A stretch of DNA of 30,302 nucleotides from an uncultured Prevotella sp. (GCA_900770025.1 CAAGIW010000050.1:1-30302), one strand, 5' to 3'; shown: positions 1-7,752, counted from the first letter of the stretch. The notes: generated from the sequence alone by a model not told the origin. Made by a program: numbers and translations.

Positions 1-322
1 CCAACGAGGGCAGATAGGCCAATCGGGCCGACATCAGTTGCGCCTTGGCTATCACAACATTCTGCGCCGCATTGAGCAGGTCGGTGTTGCGCACCAGCGC
101 AGTGTCGATAAGGGTTTGCAACTGTTTGTCGGTGAAGAGGCTCCTCCAGGGCAGGTTGCCGAACGAGGTAGTGTCGTTCACCACCAAGGTATCAGTGTCC
201 GACACGGCATCGCGCACCAAGCCTTCTGCCAGCACGTCGGGACGATCGTACTTGTTGTATAGTCCGCAACTGCTCATCAGAACAGTTGCAGACAGGATGG
301 ATATAATGGTTTTCTTTTTCAT
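1..322 (-). CDS. TolC-like outer membrane efflux lipoprotein (N-terminal part, cut by window edge)
   Basis: The first 107 residues of a leftward gene that runs off the window. It begins with a lipoprotein signal (MKKKTIISILSATVLMSSC, lipidated Cys at 19), followed by a mature N-terminus of the OprM/NodT kind, with a short conserved LPWRSLF-like stretch followed by D.QLQ.LID.AL..N.DL. That pattern opens the helical barrel domain of RND outer membrane factors. It starts 3 nt after the stop codon of the RND permease, so it is the third gene of the adaptor-permease-outer-membrane-factor operon and would form the exit duct of that pump. The family assignment rests on the short visible part plus operon position; the remaining roughly 350 residues are not in view. 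Confidence 0.85.
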   Translation of the reverse strand, partial: MKKKTIISILSATVLMSSCGLYNKYDRPDVLAEGLVRDAVSDTDTLVVNDTTSFGNLPWRSLFTDKQLQTLIDTALVRNTDLLNAAQNVVIAKAQLMSARLAYLPSL

Positions 323-325
323 GTC

Positions 326-3300
326 TTACTTCTTCATTTTACCTAACGGGTGCGTGTATTGCAGCAGCTCGGTGTCTATTTGTGCATTGTCGTCTTCAAA
401 CTCGATGGGCTTCACTCTCTCCTGCAACCACTGGAACACTGCAAAGAGGGCAGGCACGATAAACACCTGGAGCAACGTACCGAGGAACATACCGCCCACG
501 GCAGCGGCACCCAGTGTCTGGTTACCGTTCTTGCCCACGCCGCTGGCAAACATCAGAGGCAACAGACCGATAATCATGGCGAGCGAAGTCATCAGAATGG
601 GTCGCAATCGGGCTGCAGCTCCCAAAATGGCAGAGTACTTGATGGCCATACCCGTGCGGCGGCGCTCCAATGCAAACTGCACAATCAGGATGGCATTCTT
701 GGCCAACAGACCAATCAGCATAATCAGCGCAATCTGCATGTATATGTCGTTGCTGTGACCGAAGAGGTCGGTAAAGATGAAGGCACCTGCCAATCCGAAG
801 GGGATGGAAAGGATAACCGCCAACGGCAGGAGGTAGCTCTCGTACTGTGCCGACAGAATCAGATACACAAACACGATACACATCACGAAGATGATGGCTG
901 TAGAATCGCTCGACTCACGTTCCGAACGGGTCAGACCAGAGTAGTCGATGCCGTAACCTTGGGGCAGCACCTGGGATGCCACTTCCTCGATGGCGCGGAT
1001 GGCGTCACCCGAAGAGTAGCCCGCGGCTGCCGATGCGTTGACATTGATGGCGGTAAACAGGTTAAAACGGTTCACATTCGACGGACCATACACACGGTGC
1101 AGGTTGCAGAACTCCTTCACAGGCGACATGCCGTTCGATGTTCGCACATATATATTACTCAGTCCTGAAAGGTTCTCGCGGCTCTCGATATCGCCCTTGA
1201 TCATCACTCGGTAGAGTTTTCCATAGGCGTTCATGTTCGATGCGTAAAGACCACCGTAGTAACCCTGCAGCGTGGTGAGCACAGTGTTGGGCGATATACC
1301 AGCCTGCTTGCACTTGGCCACATCCACATCCACCATATACTGCGGGTAGTTGGGGTTATACGATGTCATGGCCTGTGCTATCTCCGGACGCTTATTCAGT
1401 TCTGCCAAATACTGCTTGGTAATCTGGAAGAACTTGTTCAGGTCGCCTCCCGTCTTGTCCTGCATGGAGAAGGTAAGACCGTTGGTGGCACCGAATCCGT
1501 TGATCATAGGCGGAGCAAAGGCCAGAATCTGTGCATCCTTGATTTCGGCTGTCTGCTTGTATATCATGCCAAGCACGGCCGTGTTCGACATCGGGTTGAT
1601 GAAGAAACGCTTGATTCCATCGCCCTGCCACAGTCCCGAGAGGTTGTAGAAGAAGCCTGCCGGGCGCTCCTCAAAGGATTTCAGTTTGATGATGAAGGTG
1701 GCCTGGTCGGAACCCTGACCTGCGATGAAGTTATATCCGAGCAGACGCTCGCGGGTCTTAATGGCAGGGTTGGAGGCCAACAGCTTGTCTATCTGTTCCA
1801 CACACTCGCGGGTGCGGGCCTCACCAGTACCGGGGGCCATAGACACGGTACAGAAAATCACGCCGTTGTCCTCATCAGGCACCAGTCCGGTGGGCGTGGT
1901 TGCCATGGTAATCACCAGCACCACAATACCAAGTGCCACGGTAATGCCGGCCAGGATGCGGTGTTTAATCACATTCTCCACACCCTTCTTATATTTGGCC
2001 TGTATCTTCTCGTACTGATAGTTGAAGGCTTCATGGAATCTATCCACCATCGACTTCTTGTGTTCTCCCTCACCAGTGTGTGGCTTCAGCAGGATGGCAC
2101 AGAGTGCAGGCGACAGGGTCAGGGCGTTGAGGGCCGAGATAAGGATAGACACGGCCATGGTGATACCGAACACACGGTAGAACGTACCGCTCGTGCCACC
2201 CATGAACGACACGGGCACGAACACGGCGGCCATCACAAGTGTGATGGAGATGATGGCTCCTGTTATCTCGTTCATGGCGTCGATACTGGCCACTAATGCG
2301 CTCTTATAGCCCTGATCCAGCTTGGCGTGCACCGCCTCCACCACCACGATGGCATCATCCACCACAATGGCAATGGCCAACAGCAGGGCCGAGAGCACCA
2401 GCAAGTTGATGGTGAAGCCGAAAATCCACAGGAAGAGGAACGTACCGATAAGTGCCACGGGCACGGCAATCATAGGAATCAGCGTAGAGCGGAAGTCCTG
2501 CAGGAACACATACACCACAAGGAACACCAACAAGAGGGTGAGCACCAGTGTGAACACCACCTCCTCGATTGAGGCGAAGAGGAACTCGGTCACATCCATG
2601 TTTATCTTATACACCATGCCCGGGGGGAACGACTTGGCCTGCTTTTCCAACTCAGCCTTCACGTCAGCGGCTATCTGGGTGGCGTTAGATCCTGCAATCT
2701 GCTGCACCATACCCATCACAGAAGGATGGCCGTTGTTCTTCATCGACACGCTGTAGTCCAGTCCGCCAAGTTCAATCTTGGCCACATCCTTCAGGCGCAG
2801 GGTCTGTCCGTTGGCATCCGATCGGATGATGATGTCGCCATACTCCTCGGGAGTCTTCAGGCGTCCCTTGTAGCGCATCACATATTGGAACGAGGCATTG
2901 CTCTGTTCGCCAAACTTACCCGGTGCGGCCTCAATGTTCTGTTCGGCCAATGCTGCCGACACATCCGAGGGCATCATGTTGTATTGCTTCATCTTGTCGG
3001 GCTGGAGCCATATACGCATGGAGTAAGTCTTCATACCCGGCGACATAACACCGCCCACACCGTTGATACGCTTGATGGCGGGAATCACGTTGATGTCGTT
3101 GTAGTTTGTCAGGAACTCGTCGTCATACCGTCCGTCTTCCGAGGTAAGGGTAAACATGATGACGTTCGAGGTCTGCTGCTTAGTCACGGTCACACCCACT
3201 CGGGTCACCTCGGCCGGCAGCAATGCCTGCGCCTGCGACACACGGTTCTGCACATTCACGGCGGCCATATCCGGGTCAGATCCCTGTTTGAAATACACCG

Positions 3301-3574
3301 TGATGGAGGCCATACCGTCGTTGGTGGCCTGCGAAGTCATGTAGGTCATGTTCTCCACACCGTTGATACTCTCCTCAAGAGGGGTAATCACAGAGTTGAG
3401 CACGGTCTGTGCATCGGCACCCGTATAGGTGGTGCGCACCGAAATGGTAGGCGGAGCCACGTCGGGAAACTGCTCAATGGGCAGCGATATAAGTCCGATA
3501 AGTCCCAGGATGACGAAGAATATCGAAATCACCGTGGAGAGCACCGGACGCTTGATGAAATTTGTAAATGTCAT
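326..3574 (-). CDS. RND multidrug efflux permease, AcrB/MexB (HAE1) type
   Basis: A 1082-residue inner membrane proton-driven pump of usual family length. The N-terminus (MTFTNFIKRPVLSTVISIFF) is the typical cytoplasmic amphipathic stretch plus TM1, followed by the porter segment with the family pattern LPIEQFPDVAPPTISV. TM4 carries the paired aspartates for proton relay in IAIVVDDAIVVVEAV. The second half repeats the layout, with RLRPILMTSLAMIIGLLPL near the end. It sits between a periplasmic adaptor and a TolC-like gene, all leftward, so it is the engine of a tripartite exporter of hydrophobic drugs, bile-like compounds or dyes; the substrate is inferred from the HAE1 class only. The distance to the upstream adaptor is unusually long (306 bp) and filled with repeats, which may lower or uncouple its expression. 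Confidence 0.95.
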   Translation of the reverse strand: MTFTNFIKRPVLSTVISIFFVILGLIGLISLPIEQFPDVAPPTISVRTTYTGADAQTVLNSVITPLEESINGVENMTYMTSQATNDGMASITVYFKQGSDPDMAAVNVQNRVSQAQALLPAEVTRVGVTVTKQQTSNVIMFTLTSEDGRYDDEFLTNYNDINVIPAIKRINGVGGVMSPGMKTYSMRIWLQPDKMKQYNMMPSDVSAALAEQNIEAAPGKFGEQSNASFQYVMRYKGRLKTPEEYGDIIIRSDANGQTLRLKDVAKIELGGLDYSVSMKNNGHPSVMGMVQQIAGSNATQIAADVKAELEKQAKSFPPGMVYKINMDVTEFLFASIEEVVFTLVLTLLLVFLVVYVFLQDFRSTLIPMIAVPVALIGTFLFLWIFGFTINLLVLSALLLAIAIVVDDAIVVVEAVHAKLDQGYKSALVASIDAMNEITGAIISITLVMAAVFVPVSFMGGTSGTFYRVFGITMAVSILISALNALTLSPALCAILLKPHTGEGEHKKSMVDRFHEAFNYQYEKIQAKYKKGVENVIKHRILAGITVALGIVVLVITMATTPTGLVPDEDNGVIFCTVSMAPGTGEARTRECVEQIDKLLASNPAIKTRERLLGYNFIAGQGSDQATFIIKLKSFEERPAGFFYNLSGLWQGDGIKRFFINPMSNTAVLGMIYKQTAEIKDAQILAFAPPMINGFGATNGLTFSMQDKTGGDLNKFFQITKQYLAELNKRPEIAQAMTSYNPNYPQYMVDVDVAKCKQAGISPNTVLTTLQGYYGGLYASNMNAYGKLYRVMIKGDIESRENLSGLSNIYVRTSNGMSPVKEFCNLHRVYGPSNVNRFNLFTAINVNASAAAGYSSGDAIRAIEEVASQVLPQGYGIDYSGLTRSERESSDSTAIIFVMCIVFVYLILSAQYESYLLPLAVILSIPFGLAGAFIFTDLFGHSNDIYMQIALIMLIGLLAKNAILIVQFALERRRTGMAIKYSAILGAAARLRPILMTSLAMIIGLLPLMFASGVGKNGNQTLGAAAVGGMFLGTLLQVFIVPALFAVFQWLQERVKPIEFEDDNAQIDTELLQYTHPLGKMKK

Positions 3575-3880
3575 ATCTTTTATGTTTTTTATATGGGAGT
3601 TATGAGGGGGAGTTATGAAGGGAAGTTAGGAGGGGAAGTTATAGGGGGAAGTTATGAAGGGAAGATATAGGGGGAAGTTATGAAGGGGAGTTATGAGGGG
3701 AAGTTAAGAGGGGAAGTTATGGGGGGCCAAATGTCTCTGCACAGAAAGTATTGGCTCATTATAACTCCTCTTTATAACTCCTCATTATAACTCCTCATTT
3801 TAACTCCTCATTTTAACTCCCATAACTCCCCATTATAACTCCTTATTATAACTCCTTTTTTAACTCCCCATAAAACCAAA
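3575..3880. repeat. Purine-rich / pyrimidine-rich short repeats forming a large imperfect inverted repeat inside the RND operon
   Basis: The gap between adaptor and permease genes holds no gene. From 3595 to 3726 it consists of about ten degenerate 11-15 bp units of the form GGGGAGTTATGA or GGGAAGTTATAG. From 3757 to 3870 it consists of about nine units of the reverse complementary form (CATTATAACTCCT, CCATAACTCCCC). The two arms are separated by about 30 bp that themselves hold GCCAA (3726-3730) and TTGGC (3751-3755) as a closing stem. In the transcript the arms could pair over about 110 bp. No promoter match was seen directly before the permease start at 3574. Role unknown; mRNA stabilisation, partial termination or a phase-variable spacer are possible. 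Confidence 0.85.
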
Positions 3881-5083
3881 TTACTTCTTCCCGCTGAGTG
3901 CATTGATTACTGCCGATGCCGAGTTCTGGCCCTCGCCCAGTTTGGCGGCCTCGTCTATCTTCTGCTGATAGCGTTCCTCTGTGATGGGTTTAATCTCCAT
4001 TCCGTCGGTGAGCGAGGTGATTCCCTTCGACACATAGCGGTCGCCAGCCTTCAGACCCTCGGTCACGATATAGTTGAGACCATCGTCCACGGGGTTCACC
4101 TTGATTTCGGTATATTTCACCTTGTTGTCCTTGCCCACGAGATACACAAACTTCTTATTCTGCACCTCCGAGGTGGCCACCTGCGGAATGATAACGGCAT
4201 TGCTGCTCGTGTTGGGGATCACAATCTGACCTGCACCTCCCGAGCGCAACTCATGGCGGGGGTTGGGGAAGCGTGCGATGAGAGATACCGAACCAGTGGT
4301 GGCGTCAATCACTCCGCTGGCCTTCACCACCTTGCCCGGTTCACTGTAGATGCTGCCGTCGGCCAACTGCAGTTTCACGGCAGGATAGTTGGCGATGGCG
4401 GCGTTCATGCCTCCCTCTCCCTTGGCCATTTGCAGCATATCTTTCTCTGTCACCGAGAAATACACCTCCATGGTGCTGATGTCCGACACGGTGGTCAGGG
4501 GCTCTGCGCTTGATGAGTTCACCAAGGCACCCACCTTGAAGGGCAGACTACCCACCACGCCGGCTGCCGGACTCTTCACGTAGCAGTAGCTCAGCGATTC
4601 CTTGGCCGATGCCAAGTCGGCCTCGGCCTGTGCCAGTGCGGCCTGGTCTGTGGCATAGTTGTTGGCGGTGGTCTCCAGTTCGTATTGTCCTATCACCTTG
4701 TTTTCAAACAGTTTCTTCGAGTTCTCGTAGGTCAGCTTCGAGGTGTTCAGCCTGGCCTTGGCGGTGTTCACAGATGCCGTGGCGCGGCGCACCTGTGCCT
4801 GATAGGTCTCGTTGTCTATCACAAAAAGCAGTTGTCCGGCGCTCACCGTCTGCCCCTCCTGCACGCACACCTGTGTGATGAAGCCCGACACCTTGGGGCG
4901 AATCTGTACATCCTGAATACCCTTGATGGTTGCCGGATAGGCCGTCTGCAGTTCTGTAGATTGCGTTGTCACCGTCCTCACGGCATACTCATTGTCGGCA
5001 AAATTAGGTTTTCCACCCGATTTTCCTCCACTACAAGCCACCAGTGTAGCAGCCATTGCTGCCAACATTAACGTCTTTTTCAT
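3881..5083 (-). CDS. RND efflux periplasmic adaptor (membrane fusion) lipoprotein
   Basis: 400 residues with a lipoprotein signal (MKKTLMLAAMAATLVAC, lipidated Cys 17). The classic adaptor order is visible: first lipoyl half with QIRPKVSGFITQVCVQEGQ around residue 60, a helical hairpin (about 100-165), second lipoyl half ending in SYCYVKSPAAGVVGSL, then beta-barrel and membrane-proximal domains. It bridges the inner membrane permease and the outer membrane channel. It is the first gene of the leftward RND operon, with a Bacteroidetes-type promoter about 150 bp upstream. A short GC hairpin lies in the leader (5146-5163). No regulator gene is adjacent in the window, so control is not evident beyond the promoter and leader. 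Confidence 0.94.
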   Translation of the reverse strand: MKKTLMLAAMAATLVACSGGKSGGKPNFADNEYAVRTVTTQSTELQTAYPATIKGIQDVQIRPKVSGFITQVCVQEGQTVSAGQLLFVIDNETYQAQVRRATASVNTAKARLNTSKLTYENSKKLFENKVIGQYELETTANNYATDQAALAQAEADLASAKESLSYCYVKSPAAGVVGSLPFKVGALVNSSSAEPLTTVSDISTMEVYFSVTEKDMLQMAKGEGGMNAAIANYPAVKLQLADGSIYSEPGKVVKASGVIDATTGSVSLIARFPNPRHELRSGGAGQIVIPNTSSNAVIIPQVATSEVQNKKFVYLVGKDNKVKYTEIKVNPVDDGLNYIVTEGLKAGDRYVSKGITSLTDGMEIKPITEERYQQKIDEAAKLGEGQNSASAVINALSGKK

Positions 5084-5145
5084 TCTATTACCTATTTAAT
5101 AATGTTACTTTTGTTTTCTCTTTCTTTCTCTGTCTGTGAAAACAA

Positions 5146-5163
5146 ATGCCGCCTCTGCGGCGT
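5146..5163 (-). promoter_or_regulatory. Small GC-rich hairpin in the leader of the RND operon
   Basis: GCCGC (5148-5152), loop CTCT, GCGGC (5157-5161), extended by one A-T and one T-G pair. On the leftward transcript it is followed by ATTTGTTTTC, so it could act as a weak attenuator between the promoter near 5229 and the start codon at 5083. The stem is short and this role is only a possibility. Confidence 0.3.
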
Positions 5164-5228
5164 TCCAGACATCAAACTGTTCCCCCTTTGCACAGAAAAC
5201 TTTTCGGTCTTTTTCAGTTTTCACGGCG

Positions 5229-5264
5229 CAAAGATATACATAATTCACCAAAGGTATTCAAAAA
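5229..5264 (-). promoter_or_regulatory. Bacteroidetes-type promoter for the RND efflux operon
   Basis: Read leftward: a -33 element TTTTTG (5264-5259), a 22-nt spacer, then TATCTTTG (5236-5229), a perfect match to the Bacteroidetes -7 consensus TAnnTTTG. Transcription would begin near 5222, giving a leader of about 140 nt before the adaptor start codon. The spacer is slightly longer than the usual 19-21. Confidence 0.6.
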
Positions 5265-5316
5265 CACCTCTACATTTAACAATAATTTTCTAAGAATACG
5301 CTTTTTGAAATAAAGA

Positions 5317-6750
5317 TTAAGCATGGCCCGTGAGCCCCATCTCCGCCGCCTTTTCCATCAGCAGCTGCATCAGGGCCTCGCGTTCGTTGGCCACACGGTT
5401 GTCGAGAACGGCATCCTTCAGGGTCTTTTTCAGCACTCCCACCTGGGGCGATGGACTGAGATGAAACAGTTCCATGATTTCCGTTCCGTCGATGCAGGGC
5501 TGCAGCAGGCGCTTATAGTCTTTCTCCTTCAGGTCAGCCAACTTCTCTCTCACCACCCTGAAGTTTTCCAAAAACTGCTTTTTCCTCACCTCGTTCTTGC
5601 TGGTGATGTCGGCCTCGCACAGGGTCATCAGGTCGTCAATGTCGTCGCCGGCATCGTTCATCAGTCGTCTCACGGCACTGTCGGTCACCTCTTCATCGGC
5701 AATCACGATGGGCCTCATGTGCAGGTTCACCAATTTCTTCACATACTTCATCTTCATGTCCATGGGCAGTTTCAGTCGTCTGAAGATGGCAGTCACCATC
5801 TTGTCGCCCACAATGTTGTGACTGTGAAAGGTCCATCCCACGGGCGGCTGCCAGCGCTTGCAGGCCGTTTTGCCTATGTCGTGCAGCAGGGCAGCCCAGC
5901 GCAGCCACAGGTTGTCGGTGTGCCGGCACACGTTGTCCAGCACCTCCAAGGTGTGATAGAAATTGTTTTTGTGGGCCCTTCCCTCTCGGGTCTCCACAAT
6001 GTCGAGTGCGGCCAGCTCGGGCAGTATCAGTTGCAGCAGTCCGCAGCGCTGCAGATCCACCCATCCCTTGCTTGGTGTGGCGCACATCATTATCTTGTTC
6101 AGTTCGCCGCTGATGCGCTCGCCGCTAATTATCTTGATGCGGTGTGCGTTGCGCGACAGGGCCTCGAAGGTTTCATCCTCGATAACGAAGTTGAGTTGTG
6201 TGGCAAAGCGCACGCAGCGCAGCATACGCAGGGGGTCGTCAGAGAAGGTTACATCGGGGTCGAGCGGGGTGCAGATGATGCCGTCTTCCAGGTCGTAGAT
6301 GCCGTCAAACGGATCCACCAGCTCGCCAAACCTGTCTTTGTTCAGGCATATTGCCATGGCATTGATGGTGAAGTCGCGGCGGTTCTGGTCGTCTTCCAGC
6401 GTACCGTTTTCCACTATCGGCTTGCGCGACCCTCGGTTATAGCTCTCTTTCCGGGCCCCCACAAACTCCACCTCATGGCCCTGCCACGTCACCTGGGCAG
6501 TGCCAAAGTTGCGGTAAACGGCCAAGTGGGCCTTCTTGCCCAGTCGGTTTCTGAAGGCGGTGGCCACCTCGATGCCGCTGCCCACCACCACCACATCGAT
6601 GTCGTTGGAGGGGCGCTCCAAAAAAATGTCGCGCACATAGCCGCCCACCACATAGCACTCCACCCCCATCTCATCGGCCACATCGCCAATCAGATGGAAC
6701 AGTTCTTTGTCCAATATGGTTGCCAGTTCGCTATCCGAATACAGTATCAT
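5317..6750 (-). CDS. CCA tRNA nucleotidyltransferase / poly(A) polymerase family, with HD domain
   Basis: 477 residues from the ATG at 6750. The class II nucleotidyltransferase head has GGYVRD (36-41) and the metal-binding DID (50-52), then RRDFTINAMA (124-133), the RNA-binding helices with DPLRMLRCVRFA, and an HD phosphohydrolase domain with LLHDIGK (HD at 290-291). It adds or repairs the 3' CCA of tRNAs in the cytoplasm. In Bacteroidetes the single gene of this family normally does this job, though poly(A) polymerase activity cannot be excluded from sequence. An in-frame extension to 6846 exists, but the stretch 6751-6846 holds a perfect 20-bp duplication, lacks family similarity, and lies in the leader downstream of the promoter at 6844-6851; MILYSDSEL is therefore the better start. 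Confidence 0.93.
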   Translation of the reverse strand: MILYSDSELATILDKELFHLIGDVADEMGVECYVVGGYVRDIFLERPSNDIDVVVVGSGIEVATAFRNRLGKKAHLAVYRNFGTAQVTWQGHEVEFVGARKESYNRGSRKPIVENGTLEDDQNRRDFTINAMAICLNKDRFGELVDPFDGIYDLEDGIICTPLDPDVTFSDDPLRMLRCVRFATQLNFVIEDETFEALSRNAHRIKIISGERISGELNKIMMCATPSKGWVDLQRCGLLQLILPELAALDIVETREGRAHKNNFYHTLEVLDNVCRHTDNLWLRWAALLHDIGKTACKRWQPPVGWTFHSHNIVGDKMVTAIFRRLKLPMDMKMKYVKKLVNLHMRPIVIADEEVTDSAVRRLMNDAGDDIDDLMTLCEADITSKNEVRKKQFLENFRVVREKLADLKEKDYKRLLQPCIDGTEIMELFHLSPSPQVGVLKKTLKDAVLDNRVANEREALMQLLMEKAAEMGLTGHA

Positions 6751-6752
6751 CT

Positions 6753-6794
6753 CGCCTTTTTCTTGATTTCCCGACGCCTTTTTCTTGATTTCCC
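6753..6794. repeat. Perfect 20-bp direct repeat in the leader of the CCA enzyme gene
   Basis: The 20-bp unit CGCCTTTTTCTTGATTTCCC occurs at 6753-6772 and again, identical, at 6775-6794, with a 2-bp spacer (period 22). The first copy ends 2 bp upstream of the start codon on the minus strand. Each copy contains a GAAAAAGGCG-like purine stretch when read as mRNA, so the pair may duplicate the translation initiation region. Confidence 0.85.
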
Positions 6795-6843
6795 ATAGGG
6801 ACACCGTGGGATTCCGCCACCGTTTTCCCCTTTTTCGGGACTG

Positions 6844-6851
6844 CAAAAGTA
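6844..6851 (-). promoter_or_regulatory. -7 element of the CCA enzyme promoter
   Basis: TACTTTTG read leftward (6851-6844) is a perfect TAnnTTTG match, about 95 bp before the chosen start codon. No clear TTTG was found 19-21 nt further upstream, so this is a -7 match only. Confidence 0.45.
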
Positions 6852-6912
6852 CAAAAAAACGAAGACACTCCCATCATCTTCCCCCCGAATTTTGCTACAA
6901 TTCTCAAACACA

Positions 6913-6974
6913 ATGCGTGATAATCAAGAAAACAGGAAACAATTCTCTCGCAAAAAGCATTCTCTGAACAGTTT
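6913..6974 (+). pseudogene. Fossil-like coding fragment, copy A (partner at 29911-29970)
   Basis: ATG at 6913 opens MRDNQENRKQFSRKK, after which a run of five A (six in the partner copy) shifts the frame. If the missing base is restored, it continues AF.EQF. The copy at 29970-29911 on the minus strand encodes RDNQENRKQFSRKKAFDEQF. Across the matching codons nearly all base differences are synonymous (CGT/CGG, GAT/GAC, AGG/CGA, AAA/AAG, CAA/CAG, CGC/CGT). This suggests a formerly or presently translated short sequence. I do not recognise the family, and neither copy is part of a convincing full gene. Confidence 0.45.
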
Positions 6975-7006
6975 CGCATTTCATCCGATGCTCTTTTGAG
7001 AACTCT

Positions 7007-7061
7007 TCGATGAAATCGGCATTTTTTGCATATAAGGGCCGATTTTCCCCCATTTCATCGA
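7007..7061. repeat. Two-part hairpin (inverted repeat)
   Basis: TCGATGAAAT (7007-7016) pairs with ATTTCATCGA (7052-7061), and the next bases CGGC (7017-7020) pair with GCCG (7038-7041) after a small internal loop on one side. It lies just before the 22-bp tandem array. Function unknown. Confidence 0.6.
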
Positions 7062-7106
7062 GCAGATACAGGCCTCCGAAAGCATCAAAATTGCATTCTC
7101 ACTCCC

Positions 7107-7304
7107 AAAATGGTGCGTTTTGCACTCCAAAACGGTGCATTTTGCATTCTAAAATGGTGCGTTTTGCATTCTAAAATGGTGCGTTTTGCGTTCCAAAATG
7201 GTGCGTTTTGCATTCCAAAAGTGGCAGTTTTGCAACCCAAAAGTGGCAGTTTTGCAACCCAAAAGTGGCAGTTTTGCAATGCAAAAGTGCCGGTTTTGGA
7301 GAAT
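7107..7304. repeat. Tandem array of nine 22-bp units in two subfamilies
   Basis: Nine contiguous units of exactly 22 bp start at 7107, 7129, 7151, 7173, 7195, 7217, 7239, 7261 and 7283. Units 1-8 share the frame AAAA-N7-TTTTGC (one base off in unit 2) and unit 9 is degenerate at its end. Units 1-5 have the core TGGTGCG (CGGTGCA in unit 2); units 6-8 have GTGGCAG and unit 9 GTGCCGG. The AAAA/TTTT halves make each unit a short dyad, like an operator or iteron. There are no spacers, so it is not a CRISPR. Reading frames through it on both strands are repeat translations rather than genes. Confidence 0.9.
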
Positions 7305-7325
7305 GGTTTGATGGGAATTGAAACG

Positions 7326-7381
7326 AAAAAGGCCCGAAACGGCAGTGCATAACGCATGGATATACACCGCCGTTTCGGGCC
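7326..7381 (-). terminator. Strong intrinsic terminator, leftward
   Basis: GGCCCGAAACGGC (7331-7343) and GCCGTTTCGGGCC (7369-7381) form a perfect 13-bp stem with a 25-nt loop. On the minus strand the stem is directly followed by TTTTTCGTTT (7330-7321), the usual U-tract. No protein gene ends here; the next gene upstream on that strand (7753-10599) has its own hairpin 300 bp earlier, so this terminator appears to serve a separate transcript. Confidence 0.75.
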
Positions 7382-7562
7382 AATGGCCATTATATTTAGG
7401 GCTTCCTTTGCCTACATTTCAAGCAAAGGAACATCATCTTTGAGCATCTCTTCACCGAGATTCGGGGCAAAAAGCAGAGATGTTTGGGGGCTATATATGG
7501 AATGCACGTGCCGAAGCAGTGCATGGAAAACGGAGAGGAAGACGACCTGAAGGCCTGTTTGC
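7331..7562 (-). ncRNA. Candidate small RNA (promoter-to-terminator unit)
   Basis: A promoter match on the minus strand (TATCTTTG at 7575-7568) and the strong terminator at 7381-7326 bound about 230 nt with no convincing protein gene. The expected product would begin near 7562 and end at the terminator. Two short frames exist inside: a 42-codon Cys-rich frame from 7524 to 7396, and the tail of a longer frame ending at 7412. Neither resembles a known family. A small mRNA rather than a regulatory RNA is therefore possible. This is an inference from signals only. Confidence 0.35.
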
Positions 7563-7567
7563 AGGTG

Positions 7568-7600
7568 CAAAGATAACACATCGCCCCTCCCCTTTGCAAG
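7568..7600 (-). promoter_or_regulatory. Promoter match for the candidate small RNA
   Basis: Read leftward: CTTG (7600-7597), a 21-nt spacer, TATCTTTG (7575-7568). The -7 is a perfect TAnnTTTG; the -33 has one mismatch. Confidence 0.4.
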
Positions 7601-7670
7601 TTTCATTATAGTATTATATGTAGTATTTGAAGGATAAATGAATTCAAAGATTAAAGAATTAAATACGTTA

Positions 7671-7717
7671 AGGAGCGTGCTGAAACCCCTTTGACGGTGT
7701 CAGCACGCATCCTTTTT
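7671..7717. terminator. Hairpin after the BspA-like gene, terminator-like
   Basis: GCGTGCTGA (7675-7683) pairs with TCAGCACGC (7700-7708), and AGGA (7671-7674) pairs with TCCT (7710-7713) after a one-base bulge. The hairpin lies about 40 bp beyond the stop codon of the leftward BspA-like gene. The clear T-tract (CCTTTTTCTT) is on the plus strand side; leftward the tail is only TTAACGTATTTAATT. It may work in both directions, better rightward. Confidence 0.55.
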
Positions 7718-7752
7718 CTTCAGTTACCTAACACTGAATAGAAATGTCAGGA

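Noticed and set aside
5323..6798. 491-codon plus-strand frame
   Set aside because: Antisense shadow of the CCA enzyme gene; His/Val/Gln-rich composition typical of reversed coding sequence.
7107..7304. Possible CRISPR array
   Set aside because: Units are contiguous with no unique spacers, and no cas genes are in the window.
7026..7390. Open frames of 70-108 codons on both strands through the 22-bp array
   Set aside because: They only translate the tandem repeat (recurrent FQNGAFCI or AKRTILECK patterns) and are a by-product of the repeat lacking stop codons.
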